64,000 nt of DNA from Chaetorhynchus papuensis (GCA_013396525.1 VWYX01000352.1:620759-684758), one strand, 5' to 3'. Shown: positions 1 to 14,110, counted from the first letter of the stretch. Notes: a model not told the origin generated them from the letters alone. Made by a program: numbers and translations.

Positions 1-3000
1 GTCTGTGGCTTTTGGTTTGGGGACAGGGGGATTTTTCCGTTTCCTTACTTCTGTGTGTCTGCTGAGAGTGTTTGTCAAACTGAGAGAGAAATTAAAGAGA
101 TCTAACCCAAAACTGTTACCTCCAAACACATTTCTTTTGGAAACTATTGTTAATATGGAATACAGTAGTTCTCCAGATCTGAGTATGAAGCACATCCAAG
201 CATAAAATATACAGGTATTTCAACAAACACTTCAGGGGCAACTAAAGGTGACAGAGTCGGTCCTTTGTGATTTGTATCCTCTGTGTATCACAGTCTGACT
301 AATGCCCTTTCTTAAACCAGTACATAAGATCAGTGTATGTATTTCAAGGTGATAATCAGAACATTACATCTAATAACGTTTGAATTTATGCCTGCTACAA
401 TGTGGGTGATTACCAGATGTTAAATTTACTCTGCTAAGAGAAAATAAACTTATATATAAGACTGAATTTTACCCAGAGTAGTTTCCAAAGGGCAGTCTTG
501 GAAATGTGAGCCTTAGCCCAGAACTAGCTTCAAACCTATTCCAGCTTTGGTGCCAGGGAAGAATCTTTTTACAAGTTGTATCAACAAGAATCTTTCTTTC
601 AACTTGATCTTCAACATCTCTGACATATGCAACAGGCTGAAACAGCTATCTCTAACATGGTTTTTTGCACAATACCCATGATACCATATTTTTCCCTTGG
701 ACTTTCTGTTTCTAATCTCTGTCTTCTTACCACTGTATTTTTCTTTCATAATTTAAGCAGCGCTATCCTAGTGCCTATAAACATAGTCCCATTCAGGTCT
801 GAGACTTCAACAACAGCAGAGAGTACAAAGAATTGTGTTCATGTACTCAGTAGTAATGATTTTTAGTATTCAATACCAAAAGTGTGCATGACTAAGAATA
901 TCAGTCCATATTTCATGCTAGACAAGTCAGGTCAGTGTACTCTGAGTCTGTGGCGATCTTACTACTTCTTAGCACTTGTTTCCAAAGTCTTCCCTAATCA
1001 GGTCCCTACCTCTATGAGGACCAGACTTGAACTCAGAGATTAATTTAGAGGATTGCCAAAATTTTAATTTTATCATGGGATTTCTTTTCAGATTCCATTA
1101 AAGATTGTAGTTTTGTCTATTCACAGTTAGCAAACACTCTGAATGAAAAAGCACAAGCTCTCTTCTCTACTATTTCAGTTTTTGCTGTAGTGTTAATATA
1201 GAGAATCTCATTATTGCTTTTGTTCAGATGTAAATAACTCTGTGTCCTGTTTCTTCCAAGCTGACAGTTCAGTCATCTCTGTCTGCATTTTCCACTACTG
1301 ATCCTGTGAAGGGTGTTCTCTGAGGCAGCACTCAGGCAGTGATGTTCTGTGAGAGCCTGAAAATACCGAAATTTGAAAACTTAAAATCAATGCAGTTACA
1401 TTCTCAAAAGGCAGAATTTTCCTGGACTTTTTATCTTTATGAGTGTTACAATTGCTGGGCTTCCTTTGGTCTTCAAATGCTGTTCTGCCTAATGCATTTT
1501 ATACAGCACTGCAGACCCTCTGCTGTATCCCCAGCATCAGGGCACTGCCTACTCTCCCTGAGCACCTTCCTGCTCTTACTTTACTCTCACTTAGGAAAAT
1601 AAATGACATTTAAAATTTGGATTGGTCAGTAACTTTCCAAAGTCCTCTGTTCAAGGTCCCCGACCCATTAGGATCTCAGAGAAAGGACCCAATCAGCTCC
1701 CCACACATGCAATATTTAAGCTTGCCTTTAAATAACTCTAAAACACTTTTAGACTTTCACCTTTGCTTAGCAAATGCTTAGAAAAGCATGTGGTTTATAA
1801 TTATATGGAATTGAATACTCTTTGAATTTCTCTAATACAACTATTCTTCTTAGCTGATTTAAGTGAGAACAACTGAAAATATCATGACTGTCATCCTATC
1901 AAAGGAAGTAACACCACCACTTAGTCTTTATTCTAAGATATCTATTTTTTGCAGTTACTTGCTGAAAGTGCTATTTAAGCCTCATTCTGGTGTCCTACAC
2001 ATCTTCAGAGAATTTGTAATGAGTTCTAACAAATCTCCTTTTCCATCAAGGATATTTTCTCAGTTGTATGTGGGTTTTTTATGCCATTTTACTTGTGAAA
2101 TTACATTTTCTTGAGGATCTATGAGTTCAACAGAGGCCTGTGTTTTTGTTATCCTAGTTTCAGTCATTCTCAACTACACGCTACTAGGTACTACACACTA
2201 ATGAAGTACAGTGTGTAGTAGGACCTTCACAGCTACAATTTCACTCAGACAAGGCCAAAAACTTGTGCACAATAGCATAGGCAAGTCAACCAAAAAAAGA
2301 GATTACACAATCACTGCCAGTAAGGATGCTGTCCAGATCGGCAATTATACAAGCAAATGTGAGCAAAACCAGACTTAAATCTCTACTTACATGAAATGTC
2401 ACAGAAATAAGGAAGGATGCTCAGCTTCTATGCTGGAAGGAGAGACCTAACTCAAGTGGGCCACTAGCCTGGGGAAGAGGATACTGGACATATGAAGAAG
2501 ATACTTTGAGCACAAAAAGCAGCAAATGTAAAATAATAACTAAATAAATTAACATCCTGACTTTCACACTACATCAGCCCATGTAATTACAAAAATGAAA
2601 AAAGATACCAAGGAGATAATAAGTCCGGGACTACCTCAGGCCACTACAGAAATTTTGAAAATCTGTCACCTTGGATATAAGGAAAATGCAATCGGACATG
2701 AAACATCTATCAGCCTAGATATATGCAGAAATAACTTGCTGTAGGAACGCAGTTACAGGAATGTTGCAAGTCAGAAACACTGATAGAAAGCATGAAGGGG
2801 AAAAAATGGCAAGATATCTCCTAGAGCTAGATATGCAGTTACTCATCATTACATCCAAAATGCTACATTCATACAAACCTGGGACAATATCTGACCAGAA
2901 AGAAAAAAATCCAGTTAAATAGAAAAATCAGAAATCCATAATACACTAAAGAAAAGTCTTATGGTACTTTAGATTAACTTGCAAACTGAATGATCAGAAA

Positions 3001-5267
3001 AACTGATTTGGCTACACTGCAATAACATAAACCTCCATATTCAGTCTGAAACATATTTAACATGCACTTGTTTTGTTGTCAAATGCCTTCTTTGATGAAT
3101 TATATTAGAATCACTTCCATTCCTGAGAGAAATTAAAATTACATTTTTCATTTCATAGAGGGGTTGGGCTTTTCCTGAGACTTCTGTATAACCTAAGAAT
3201 TTTAAATTGCAGCTGTTGCACACCCACACACCTCTGGCTTATTACACCTTCACTTGTTTGCGAAAAACCCTTGCTTCAGCCAGACTGTGGACTAATCCCT
3301 GAGGCCAGATCATTCATTGACAAAAGCAGGAAGTACTGTCCTTGAATATTAGTTCAGACTTGCCTCCATATTTTAGCAGGCAGATCATATATATCTAAAA
3401 ATATGGTTTTGCATCCCTTGAGATGACAAAAAGCACCTCAAGCACTTACCTACTCACTTAGTTTACCCCTTGATGATTTTGAAACCTAGGTTCCTTTTGG
3501 AAATTTTTCATTATAGACTACTTAGAACATCTCTTTCCTCTCTGTTATAAACCACTATATGGATTTTGGTCCTGACTCTCAATTAGAACAGTATATTCTC
3601 CTCTCATTTTCAATAAATGGGTCTGAAGAAGAAGTTGCATTACTTCTTACTTGACAGAGGACAGTATGAATTAGAGCAATAAGAAACTACATTCCAGTAA
3701 GAAAGTAAGATTCAGGTGAAGGAATCTCAATATTACACATCAGCAATCAAAGATGATATAAATTTGTTATTTCAATACAATCTAAAATTAACTATTAAAC
3801 ATTAGTTCAAAATTCAGATGAAATTTTGCAAAATCCAATTGTACTGAAATATGGATATATAGGTGTCATTTCAGTATAGAGCCAGGTTTTTGTCACGGTG
3901 CACATCCATAATACAATACTTATTGAGGTATTACAACCTCAAATAAGATAAAACTGATTTGACTATTTCATAAAGTATTTACAGACAATAGAACAAACCC
4001 TGCAGTTCTCCTAAATTAAAGCAGCTTTCTTGAAATCTAGGTAGCAGCACAGACATGGACTCTAACTGAGGAACTGACTAAGGAGAATTTTTCTTAGAGG
4101 TACAAATTATCTTTTTAAGAACTTGGGCTAATAGGAATACATGCAAATGGCTGTTAAATTTGTACTGATTCACCTACATAAGGCAAAAATAATCTCTGTC
4201 AGAGATCTAATTTCGGTGCAAGGATCAATGGATATGCCGGATGTATCCCGATATCTGACTTCACACCTTCCTCTCCCTTCTCAGCTACTGCTGTCAAGAT
4301 TTGTATCCTGTCAAGTCCACAGCAAGCACTTACTCCTTTAGCCTCCCCTGCAGTATTTGGTTTTCAGACTGGACCAGCAACACTGAGTAAGACAAGCAAG
4401 ACATTCAGCATGTGACAGCTGAACTGAGAGCGCTGCCTTGAGGTGGGGAAGGTCCCCAGTGCTCTCCAACCTGCATACCTCAAACTTCCAGTGAATGTTT
4501 GGAGTGTTTAGTTACCAAAGGCTCAACATAATTAAAGAAACAAAAACTATTAATTAAAAAACACACACAGCCTTCACACTGAGGTGATACTCAAATATAT
4601 ATGTATAATACACATACTTTGTCCGTTTATGTTTGGCATACATGTTGGACTCTTCACCATTTGAGTAAAAACTTGGAAGAAATTTTAAAACACAAATATG
4701 TTGATGTTTCTTAGACTCTTCCAAGATTTTTTTCTGAGAATGTTTTACATGCCTTTTTTCCCCCTACAAAGAGAACATTGCTCATTTACACAAGAAGGTT
4801 CAGCTGTTATGGTATATACCCAGTAAACAAAAACATGCAAAGAAATTTATTCTTGTTGAAAAAAACTAATAAAATCTAGGAGATAGTCACAGAGGCAGGA
4901 AGTTTCCTCCATCTTCCATGAGTTCATTAAGAAAGTGAATAAGGAAATTATCTCTTCTACCTATGTATGCAATATCAGCTTTATCTAGAAACAGCATGGT
5001 TTCATTAGTATCTGTCACAACATTAGCATTATATAAGAAATTGCTTGAAGCCAATATCCCAGGTACAACAGTTCTAAACCCTGGGAAAGGCCAGATATAA
5101 GCTGTGCAACACAGAGTATCTTTGCATCTTATGAATGATGGTTTATTGCCGGAAAATTTTACTCTTCTTTCTTGGTCTCATCTATCTAGGACTTTTTCAT
5201 ATAACCCATGGCTAACAATGTATTTTTCTAAGCTAAATTACTGAAAACATAATGATATTCAGAAACT
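1..5267. other. Non-coding AT-rich DNA, no gene recognised
   Basis: Apart from the hairpin at 2189-2220 I see no gene, RNA or clear repeat. A minus-strand frame over 5-205 is open with a donor-like GGAG|GTAACA near 116, but nothing in its translation is recognisable. If the convertase-like gene runs off the left end, this would be intron. Confidence 0.5.
2189..2220. repeat. Short perfect inverted repeat
   Basis: TACTACACACT (2189-2199) and AGTGTGTAGTA (2210-2220) are exact reverse complements separated by 10 bases. No pyrimidine run or gene end suggests a terminator role. It is probably fortuitous or a remnant of a small palindromic repeat. Confidence 0.8.
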
Positions 5268-5291
5268 AAAAAAAAAAAAAAAAAAAAAAAA
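5268..5291. repeat. Poly(A) tract (24 A)
   Basis: An uninterrupted run of A. No retroposed coding sequence is recognisable upstream and no target-site duplication is visible, so it is scored as a simple repeat. Confidence 0.95.
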
Positions 5292-8200
5292 TCACTGAAT
5301 TATATTATTGCTCAATATAAATATTTGCCCAGAAGTGTTTCTCTAATCAATATTTAAAGTGAGTCAAAGGCAGTTTAATAGCTAAATCTTGCTCTCATTA
5401 TATGTCACCATCCTTTATCTGATATCTTCTGAAGCTATAGACCCCTCAGAGGTTGGGAGAAGCAAACAATTAATTTCACAAAATTTTCATGAGAAAAAGA
5501 TGCTCATTTGAAAAAATATGACAAAACTGGATTAACGTTTTCATGCATTCAGGAGGGCACTAACATAATGCAACAATTTCTTTAATAATGAAATACGCTT
5601 TGGTCTTATTATATGTTTCAGAAGTAATTATAACCTGTCAAAGCACAAAAGAAAATGAAAACACAATTTGTTCACAAACAAAAATCATTGTAAATCATGA
5701 CCAATATATGGATATCTATTTAGGACAAAGACTGTACCGAGGAACTGTGTGTGTATTTGTGTGCACATGTGCTCGTGTACGTATTGTTGTGGTGCCTACT
5801 AGGAATGACTCCTTATCTGGTGCCTGATTTTCTGCCCATATGCCATTGTGACAGCCCTGTGCTGAAATCCAAATTACGTCTGTATTTTCACTATAATTTT
5901 TAGTGTACCAATGAATAAAGTTCCCATTTTCTCTCTGTTATGAAATATTTTCTATTTTGTGAAAAGTGCTACTCAACCCTCCCATACCAATGTGATATCA
6001 AACCTTCTTGCAGTCACTGGTAAGTCACTGATGAGAACAAGCATCAAAGAATGAGGTGACAGACACTTACAGTACTAAATAATTTACTAATGGCATATTT
6101 GTCTCTTAAAATGCCAGTTCTGACCTGAGAAACCAAAGCAGTAGGTGCTACCCCAGACACTGACCCAAGCAGAGGTCTCTGCCCAAAACACCTCACCATG
6201 AAAGCACAAGACCTTCAGAAATTCTACTACTGAGGGACAGAGAGAAACGCTACGGAAAAAAAATACTACCAATGGAATTGTCAGTAGTCTCTAAATACCA
6301 GTTGGGTTTTTTTAATTACAAATTATACTGTGAATGTGCTATTTTTAGGCTCAAAAAAAGAAAGTTGCCTAGAGGAATGAATGCCTAATTTCTGCAGGAG
6401 CTCTGTATCCAAATCAAGTTTTCTAGATAATTTTGCATACATCAGTTGAATTTCTAGGTAAAACAGAAATACATTTGAACCCACATAAATGCAGAGTGTG
6501 ATTCACTTCACTCATTAGTAGATTAAATGATTATCATATGGGGTTTTTTTAAATTCAATGCAAAAAATTATCTGCATTACCTCTTCAAAATCTAAATATC
6601 ATTTTTTTAAAATGCTTAGTACCATAAAGATCTGTTTAATGCAATATTTTCTCTATAAATCTTGATCTGCTCTGGCAAAATATCAAAGATGGTGCAGAAC
6701 CTCTCAGATCAGCAAAAGTCAAATGAGCATTTTTAGTCTCAATGGCCTTTTGTTGTGAAACTGGGAAGAATACATTGCTACACAGGTACAGGGGCTCCAC
6801 TGCTTCCCCTGCTATCATACTGGTGCTTTGGATGACTACAAGAGTCATGACAAGCTCAGTAAAAAGATGAGACAATCTAGTGTCAGAAAACAAAATAATT
6901 AGAAAGATACTATATAAACTAAAACCAAATGCAATAAAAGCCATTATGTATCATCAATAAAAAGAATTTCATTCATGTCTTCTGTTCTTTACATTGATTA
7001 ATTATGTCAAGTGTGGTTTAGGAACACATTTTAAGAAAAGCTTTCAAGTATCTTGAAATAAATAATCTCAGAGAAGTAAGGTGGTGTAAAAGTGATGCTA
7101 CTAGCCTGGAAACATAGAAGGACTGCTGCTGACTGCTATTCATATTTTCACTATGTTAAAACAAATGTCATCTTGTATTTCCTAGTGAATGTAGCAGTTT
7201 TTACCCATGTTTTAGCAAAACAATGCATTAATTCACTCTTCCTTATAACATGCTTTTAGATGTTCCCATTAAATATGCTTCAAAAACCTGGATTCAATAC
7301 ACTGCTAGACTGCAGTGTCCAACATTGTATTACGGCCATCTGCTTTATGGCCAACTTTGACCTCACTGTTTCATTTTCCATTGCCTCAATTCTTCCCTGG
7401 CAATGGAGGAAATACTTCCTTTCTCTCTACTTCTTATGTGTGTTGCAAAGATACAGATATAATGGCATCATTCAGCCAGAGCTTTAGCTTTGTTAAAGTG
7501 GATCCCTGTTTCATTTTGGACTCCAAATAAAAGTGAGGAAAATCAATACTGAGCTTAAGTACCACAGAACAAGCATTCCCCTCTTCAAGCTAGCACCACC
7601 CAGAAGTATTTAAATTTGCACATCACAAATATTAGTTATGTTTAACTTTTATTCAGCTTGGCTTTTGTTGATATTTTCCAGTCTGACCACAGATATCAAA
7701 CACCAAAATAATTTCAGCTGTCTCAATTTAGAATACAATACACAAGGAATAAGAACATACTATTTTTGCAATGTAAGGAAGGATTACATGCTCTACAGCC
7801 ATACAAAGTGTACTAATCATGTCAAGAACAAAGGAGGGAGAAGAAAGGTAAACTTAGATTTTTAGTACCATTGTTAAATTTGGTTTCCAGAATCAAAGTT
7901 ATCACAGACTGACCCTAATAGTGAAAGAGGTATGTGGGACAAGCCAGAAAGAAACTGCAAGAAGCAGGACGGCAAAAAGGTGTCTGGCCTCAAACTATTA
8001 ATTAGCAACAAGCAAAGCTGTACCATATATTCACTGCTCCAGCATTCCTCCTCCAGAGGTTGCTGCTAGTCTGCCTCATTATCATCTGGATGGAAAACAA
8101 CACTCTTTCCTGGGAGTTCGCTGCAACAGTCTTATTGATTAAGTTCCCACAGTGTTAAATCATTCTGTAGCTTTCACTCCACTCTCCCCACCTTCCCACC

Positions 8201-9670
8201 CCTGAATAATAACAGCTTTGCTGGATTTATGGGGGTGGTGCAGTAGATGAGGAGCATTTGATAAACACGATAGCATAATACAGTTTCTATTTATGCAATG
8301 CCCTTAGCTTCAGAACATTTCACATGCCAAGACAGTATTTAAAAAGCAAAAATAAACGAATCTGACTTTGTTCTTGCTTGTATACTGCTTCTGTTACAAC
8401 TTAGGAATCTCTGACAAACATCCAAACGTGTTCTTTCCTGGATGTAGTGGATTTGAAACAACAGGAAAAAAATTCTAGTAAGGTGATGATTGCTCCCTTT
8501 TCATCATCTTTCAGGTTGGAGCAAACCAACAACCTCTAAATACACGTAATATTATTTTTTTCAGTGACATACATCTGAGACATGCAAAACCATGTAACAC
8601 AATTTTAAAAAAAGTAAGAATAAAAATTTAATTTCTACTAAAAATAAAACTGAATTATCTCTCATTGTTAAAGAACCTACCCAGAATTATGGGTCCTTAC
8701 ATCACTGGAACAATAAAGGATTAGGTTTAAGATTACTCACAGCTTGGCTGTAATTTTGGACCTGAGAATAACTGGATATTGTTTTGGAATGGGTCATACA
8801 CTAAGCTTAACACTACCGGTTAAGCTTCCTTAGAGGATCCAGAGTAGATACAAGTTTTCCAAATGGGCCCTGAGCTATCCTGAGGGGAAGTGGGCTGGCA
8901 AGCAAGTCTCAAGAGATGTTCTGAAAGTGTAAAACATTATTATTACTATTATTATTATTGTTGTTGTTGTGGTTGTTATTCAGGAAAAAATGGAAAGTGA
9001 CTGAAACCATCACTTAAGAAAAGATCAAGATAAATATATGTTAAAAAGGAGGAAAAAAGAAAATGATGCTGGGACAGCTTTTTGGATACATGACAAAGTG
9101 ATAAATTTCAGTTGATAGGGATTTTCAGGTGAAAGCATAATATTTCTCATTCAGAAAAAAACCCCAAGCACAAACAAAAAAATGAAACCAAACCAAAACC
9201 CCAAGACAAAACAAAAAAACCCCACCCCATAATGTATGTTACAATATACAATCACCATGGCACTTTAAAAATCTCTAAGAGGAACTCTTCTTATGCATAG
9301 AAAAGTTTTCTTCAGTAAGACATTAACAAGATTTTATTATTAACTCAAACTGAAAAGGCATAATTTTGAATTCAACTCTGCATTTGTGACGTGCAGATTT
9401 GACAAACAGTTGTATGGGGATGCAGTAGAGTTCAAGGTTTTTACTCTCTATTTCATATTACTGATCATTAATAACCTCGCTGATTGGCTTTTAATCTGCC
9501 CGTCCGTGGTTGCACAATGTATGATTTCTTCTACCTTACTGCCAGCAGCAAGTAGATTGACTCCCTCCATACAAACAGTACAGCATCCTTCATCTTTCTT
9601 ACAATCATTTTTGGTCACAAATGTGCCTCTTAGGAACATTCAGCTGAGGGAGACCAGTGCCTGATGCTGC
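5292..9670. other. Non-coding AT-rich DNA, no gene recognised
   Basis: There are only chance-length open frames and the trinucleotide microsatellite at 8937-8980. A 54-base minus-strand segment at 6071-6124 has good splice signals and one open frame but no recognisable product. The 9440-9670 stretch is richer in G+C and open on both strands, without recognisable similarity. Confidence 0.5.
8937..8980. repeat. Compound trinucleotide microsatellite (ATT)n(GTT)n
   Basis: ATTATTATT units with one interruption pass into TTGTTGTTGTTG units. It is likely polymorphic in length. Confidence 0.9.
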
Positions 9671-9757
9671 TCATCCCATGGCCTCAGCCCTGCCCCGCTG
9701 GGTGTTGGAAGCAGCTGTCAGGACCTGAGCCTGCAGCCAGGGCACTGTTCTTTCCTT
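9671..9757 (-). other. Exon-like segment with weak convertase pro-domain resemblance
   Basis: A strong minus-strand acceptor (CCCTTTGTTTGCAG) ends at 9758. It opens into 28 codons containing KERTVPWLQAQV, then a TGA at 9673-9671. The V-x-W-L-x-x-Q-V pattern recalls the end of furin-type pro-domains (V-Q-W-L-E-Q-Q-V). It lies downstream of the convertase-like exon on the same strand and in phase 0. However, a functional exon would continue into the catalytic domain, no basic RxKR-type cleavage site follows, and the stop is in frame. It may be a decayed exon or simply chance. Confidence 0.15.
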
Positions 9758-12700
9758 CTGCAAACAAAGGGATGTTTTCATTTTCTCCATTTTCTTCTGC
9801 CTGGATATACCATAAATTCATTACTGAGAGAAAAAGCATTCAAAGAAAAAGAGGAGGAAAAATTGCTGATAATCTAAGTTACCAGACACTTGGATTCAAC
9901 AAGTGAAGGGTAACACTGCAGGAAAGAAATTAAATATATACCCTGAAATTAGTTTAATATGAAATTTGATCTTTATTGACCACCACCCTCATTGTATTGT
10001 ACCCACTTCATTAGCTGTTAAATTTTAACCAGAATATATATATATATTTACACCTTGTTTGCTTCTTGGTATTGTTTGTGAGGAGAATATTTTCTTTCTC
10101 ACCTTCACAGAAAGTTTTAACTTATTCCACAGAAGTTCCCACTGATTTCAGTCCAAATGTTCACAGAGTAAATTCCTATACAGATCTAGCTAAAGCAGAA
10201 CTTTTTACATTAGCTTATGCATTTAGCTTTAAAAGGAAAACAAAATTAAACAGAGGTATATTCAGTACTTCTTAGTACTAAACATATATTCCTCCAGCAT
10301 TTACAAAAATTAGATGAAACTAAGCCACTGGAAATATTTAAAATATTTTAAGTAATTTTGCAATTCTTCTTTATTTTATACAATAATATTACTGGAAAAA
10401 TGATTCTCAAAACTACAGTTGTACCAATGGTGAAATATTGGTGAAATATTTTCTTAATGAGTATATCTTTTGCCAATCCTAAGAGTGCTCTCACAGAAGA
10501 AGTGTCTGTGGATCAGAATCTATGATCCAGTACAGATTTGTCCTGGGACTGATAATAAGATTCAGCAGAAAAGTTCTATAGCCCAAACTGGAGGTGTCAG
10601 CTGAACATAATTACAACCTCTAGTAAAAGATAAAATTTACCAGGAGACCATCCAATAATTAAGACATGAAAAAGGCCATAAGGAAAAGATACAGTTTCCA
10701 GAATTCTATTCTAAGAATAAATACGAAACTAAAATGTTTCTATTACTCTGTGGAACTGAACATAATATCTGACATATTAAAATACATTACATTTTCCTAA
10801 ATAACCTTGTCCTATTTCTCCAATAAACAAAACAGGAAACACAGAAACCCATTTTCAAACAGATTGATATTCATCCCATGTAATTTTTGCCATCTAAATG
10901 GTAAATATTTAGTATAAGTTTCCAAGATCTACTGAGAAGGCAGCAAAAAGAAACGTGGCAGTGTTCAAAGAGCCCACTCTACAGTGTGCACACAGTCTGT
11001 GGGATACGACTGATCCGTTACCATTGATCTGTTTTCACCTCCACTCTTTGTCTTCTGGAGAAGTTACATATGAAAACACATTTTTTGTCTGGTTTTACTT
11101 TTTTAAAAATCACTTTCTTAATTTAAATTTTTATTAGCTTTTCCATTGGAGTTGGTGGGATGGGTTGTCCTCTGAAGATGCCTCTCTCACTCAATTGCTT
11201 GCCTGCACAACTTAAGTAAAATGTTTAAATTTGGGTAAGCCACTAAATTGTAGCTAATCTGACTCACTGACAGGTGCAGTAATTTTCTTTATTAAGATTT
11301 TAAATCATCAAATAGATCAAATTATCAATATGTGATGCTGGGTTAAGTAAATTACAAAAGAAACAGTTAAGGAACAGTTGTTGGCCACATATGACAATAT
11401 TTTTAGAGACCATTTTCAGGAAGTTGAGCTAACAGAATACAGAGAGGTCTGTAGGACATAAGCAGTGGGTGAAGTGCAACTCAACCACTTAGCTGAAGGG
11501 CTACAGACTGCAAAATGTACAGTTACAAATATAGTAATTTATAAAGTCTAATGCAACAAAAGAGGCAACTGGAAGTAAAACCCCAACATCTTCTTTGAAA
11601 AGCAATATTACAGAAAATTATAAATAGCTCAGTATAATTTAATTTCTTCATGCAGTGTTTTGTCACTAACAAAATTTTCATATACCACAAAATGGAAGCA
11701 TGGAAGAGTATCTCTGTGTGCAAAATTTTAGTGAGACCACTCTTACAACACTTATTCACACTACAATGAATGTGTGATGCCAAAACTTAGAAGCAAACTA
11801 CATAAGTCATGCATGATCCTTAAAAACCAAAGCAAAAATGTGGAACCAAAGGTGTTCCAACTAGCTTATCAAAGAGAAGGTCAAAATGGAAAAAATGTGT
11901 CAGAGAAATGGCTTAAAATATACTTCACAAAAATTTTGAGGGATGCTATTCCATGCATATAGAGTGGAAATGAATTCTTCAAGAGTAATCAGGCAAGCCA
12001 GAGATGAAAAGTTAAGGAATAGGAAAATCATCATTAGTGTGATGCCCAAATATGGGAATCTAAAACTGCAACCAAGTTTGGTTTCTCTTTAAAGTTAACA
12101 GAAAGAACCAAGCAGCTTCAGAGGACAACTCATCTCATCCTAAACAGAACCCTGAAATTACATGGAATGCATCTGGTCATACCTGTTTCCTCTCCTGACT
12201 AGAACAGGGGCAAAAATAACTAGCTCAGACTGAGACACCTATGCTTTATACATCCAAAGTTAGGTGAGATATATCTCAGCATGTACTGCTTTTTAGAGCC
12301 CGACTGTCTTCAGGAGTTGCACTGTTATCACTAGAAAACTGTTAATCTGTATTTTTCTTTCTCCTGGGGAGGAAACCTTATCCCTTTGCCTGAGAATGAG
12401 TGTAGAGGAGAAAGAAAGAGGGAAGTAGCTTAGGGCAGTGGTGCATAATCACTAGATTTCTCATTTCAGCTTTCAACTTGAAATTACAGATCTAACTTCC
12501 ATTTGTGACTGCTATGACTGTACTGAGATTAGCATTTACCATATCACTTTCTACAGCTGGTATCAGTGAAAATATTTATGCACACAGTGAGAGGAGAAAA
12601 GTATCTGCCAAAACCTGTGGGTGCCACTAAAAACACTTATTTCAAATCTGTGTTTTTGTACAGTGCACAGCACAATGGTATTCTGCTTACAGTTGGAAAT

Positions 12701-12939
12701 ACCAGGCACTTCCATAATACAAAAAATAAAGTAAAAATAATTTTTTCTCTGTAGTGTAATCGTCCACAGACCAAATTAAGCACTGTAAGTACAGAGCATC
12801 AGTTATGCCACCTTGGCAGGATGAGAGATCTAGACTTTCTAATGAAGCCCCCCTGCAACAGACGTAGCTGTAAAAGTCTAGTCTTAACTTTAAGCTCTCT
12901 TTAGATTTTCAATAAGCAGAGAGAGTTCACATGAAAATC
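9758..12939. other. Non-coding AT-rich DNA, nothing recognised
   Basis: There is the (AT)n at 10032-10048 and an 11-base tandem duplication (GGTGAAATATT twice) near 10429-10450. No exon, RNA gene or retroposon is recognisable. Confidence 0.5.
10032..10048. repeat. (AT)n microsatellite
   Basis: A run of about eight AT dinucleotides in AT-rich sequence. Confidence 0.85.
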
Positions 12940-12960
12940 AAATCAAATCAAATCAAATAC
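12940..12960. repeat. (AAATC)n microsatellite
   Basis: About four tandem copies of the pentamer AAATC. Confidence 0.9.
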
Positions 12961-13019
12961 GAACATGCAGAGCTCCCTTAGGCCAAGCTTACAGGCAGTA
13001 AACCAGTACAGACTTTCAA

Positions 13020-14110
13020 ACACTGACGGTAACAACCATTCTTAGGTACTTGATTCTCTCGGAGATGATGGGGTGCTACCAGAGCCAGACAACCGAAAAC
13101 CAGATGGATTGTGAAGACTGCACCAGGTCTTCTCAAAAGAAATTCCTGAATGAGCTGTTCCTTCTCACCGATATTCGGCAGAGAGTACTTAGGGGGTTTT
13201 AATTGCCACTGCTACAAACCACAGGAAGGTTTTCTGAAGGCGATGGAATGCTGACCTCACTGAAGAAAGACCAGTTTTACCTTAGTTAATGAATAATAGT
13301 TGCCATTTTCTGTAATTGTCCCCCCCCTTTACTGTCACAAATGGTCTTACGATAACAATCATAGTGCATAATCTGACGCAAGTGCTCTTAAAGAAATTTC
13401 TAGTGAAGGACTGCAGCCTCTGTGGGAGGTAACTGTCAGAATTATCTTAAACCACTACCTGTCTTCCACTACAATAGAAAAGGCCTTTAATCGAAATAAT
13501 CCTTTTTCAAATGAGCAACTTTTTTTCCCCCTCTGCAATTCACTCATCTTAAAAAAAGCACTATAGCTTTTGTGCATAACTTAATTCATTCTTCAAGACA
13601 AGTACAAAATTTGTCACTGACATTTAGCGCCAGCCGTAGGCAATGGATAAAATGAACTAGTTAGCAATTTAACCTGTAAAAAAACAGAGTGGGATGAACA
13701 ATTTTCTGCCATCAAAGCAAATGGCTAACATTTAGCAAGATTTTATTTTTATTTTTCAGCCCATCCCATCCTCAAGAAGAAAGAAGTCAGGCTAACATTT
13801 TTTCTGGGTCCTAAATCTTCCTCTCAGCCTATTTCTTTAATGGTTTAAAGTAAATGACTATCCAGAGGATAATTAGGCACTGTGCTGTCGCATCGTGTCA
13901 GGTCACAGCTGGATTTAGTCAGCATTAACCTTTGGGGAGAATTGGAATATCAGTATCATTTAAAATTAAAGACGTGTAAGCAGGCATTTCTGGAGATGTT
14001 AGAAAAGTAATTGTCTGTAAATTGTTTGACCTTGAGATTTAATTGCATGCACAACACACATTCTAGCAAGAACCCTGGACTGTGTTCATTCTCTTTCACC
14101 TCCGTACTTC
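13020..14110. promoter_or_regulatory. Possible conserved non-coding (enhancer-like) tract
   Basis: This kilobase has even, high-complexity sequence with scattered CpGs, unlike its AT-rich flanks, and no open frame that looks coding. It contains AGGTCACAGCTG near 13900 (a nuclear-receptor half-site abutting an E-box) and several TTAAT homeodomain-type cores. That texture is common in conserved developmental enhancers, but it is an impression from composition; no alignment was possible. Confidence 0.25.

Noticed and set aside
2220..3000. Possible degraded retroviral internal region, based on texture
   Set aside because: No motif, LTR or sustained frame supports it.
5245..5275. HYVF motif next to a long pyrimidine-tract acceptor, considered as a convertase exon
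   Set aside because: The open segment is under 40 bases and a stop follows; the pyrimidine tract is just the poly(A) run seen from the other strand.
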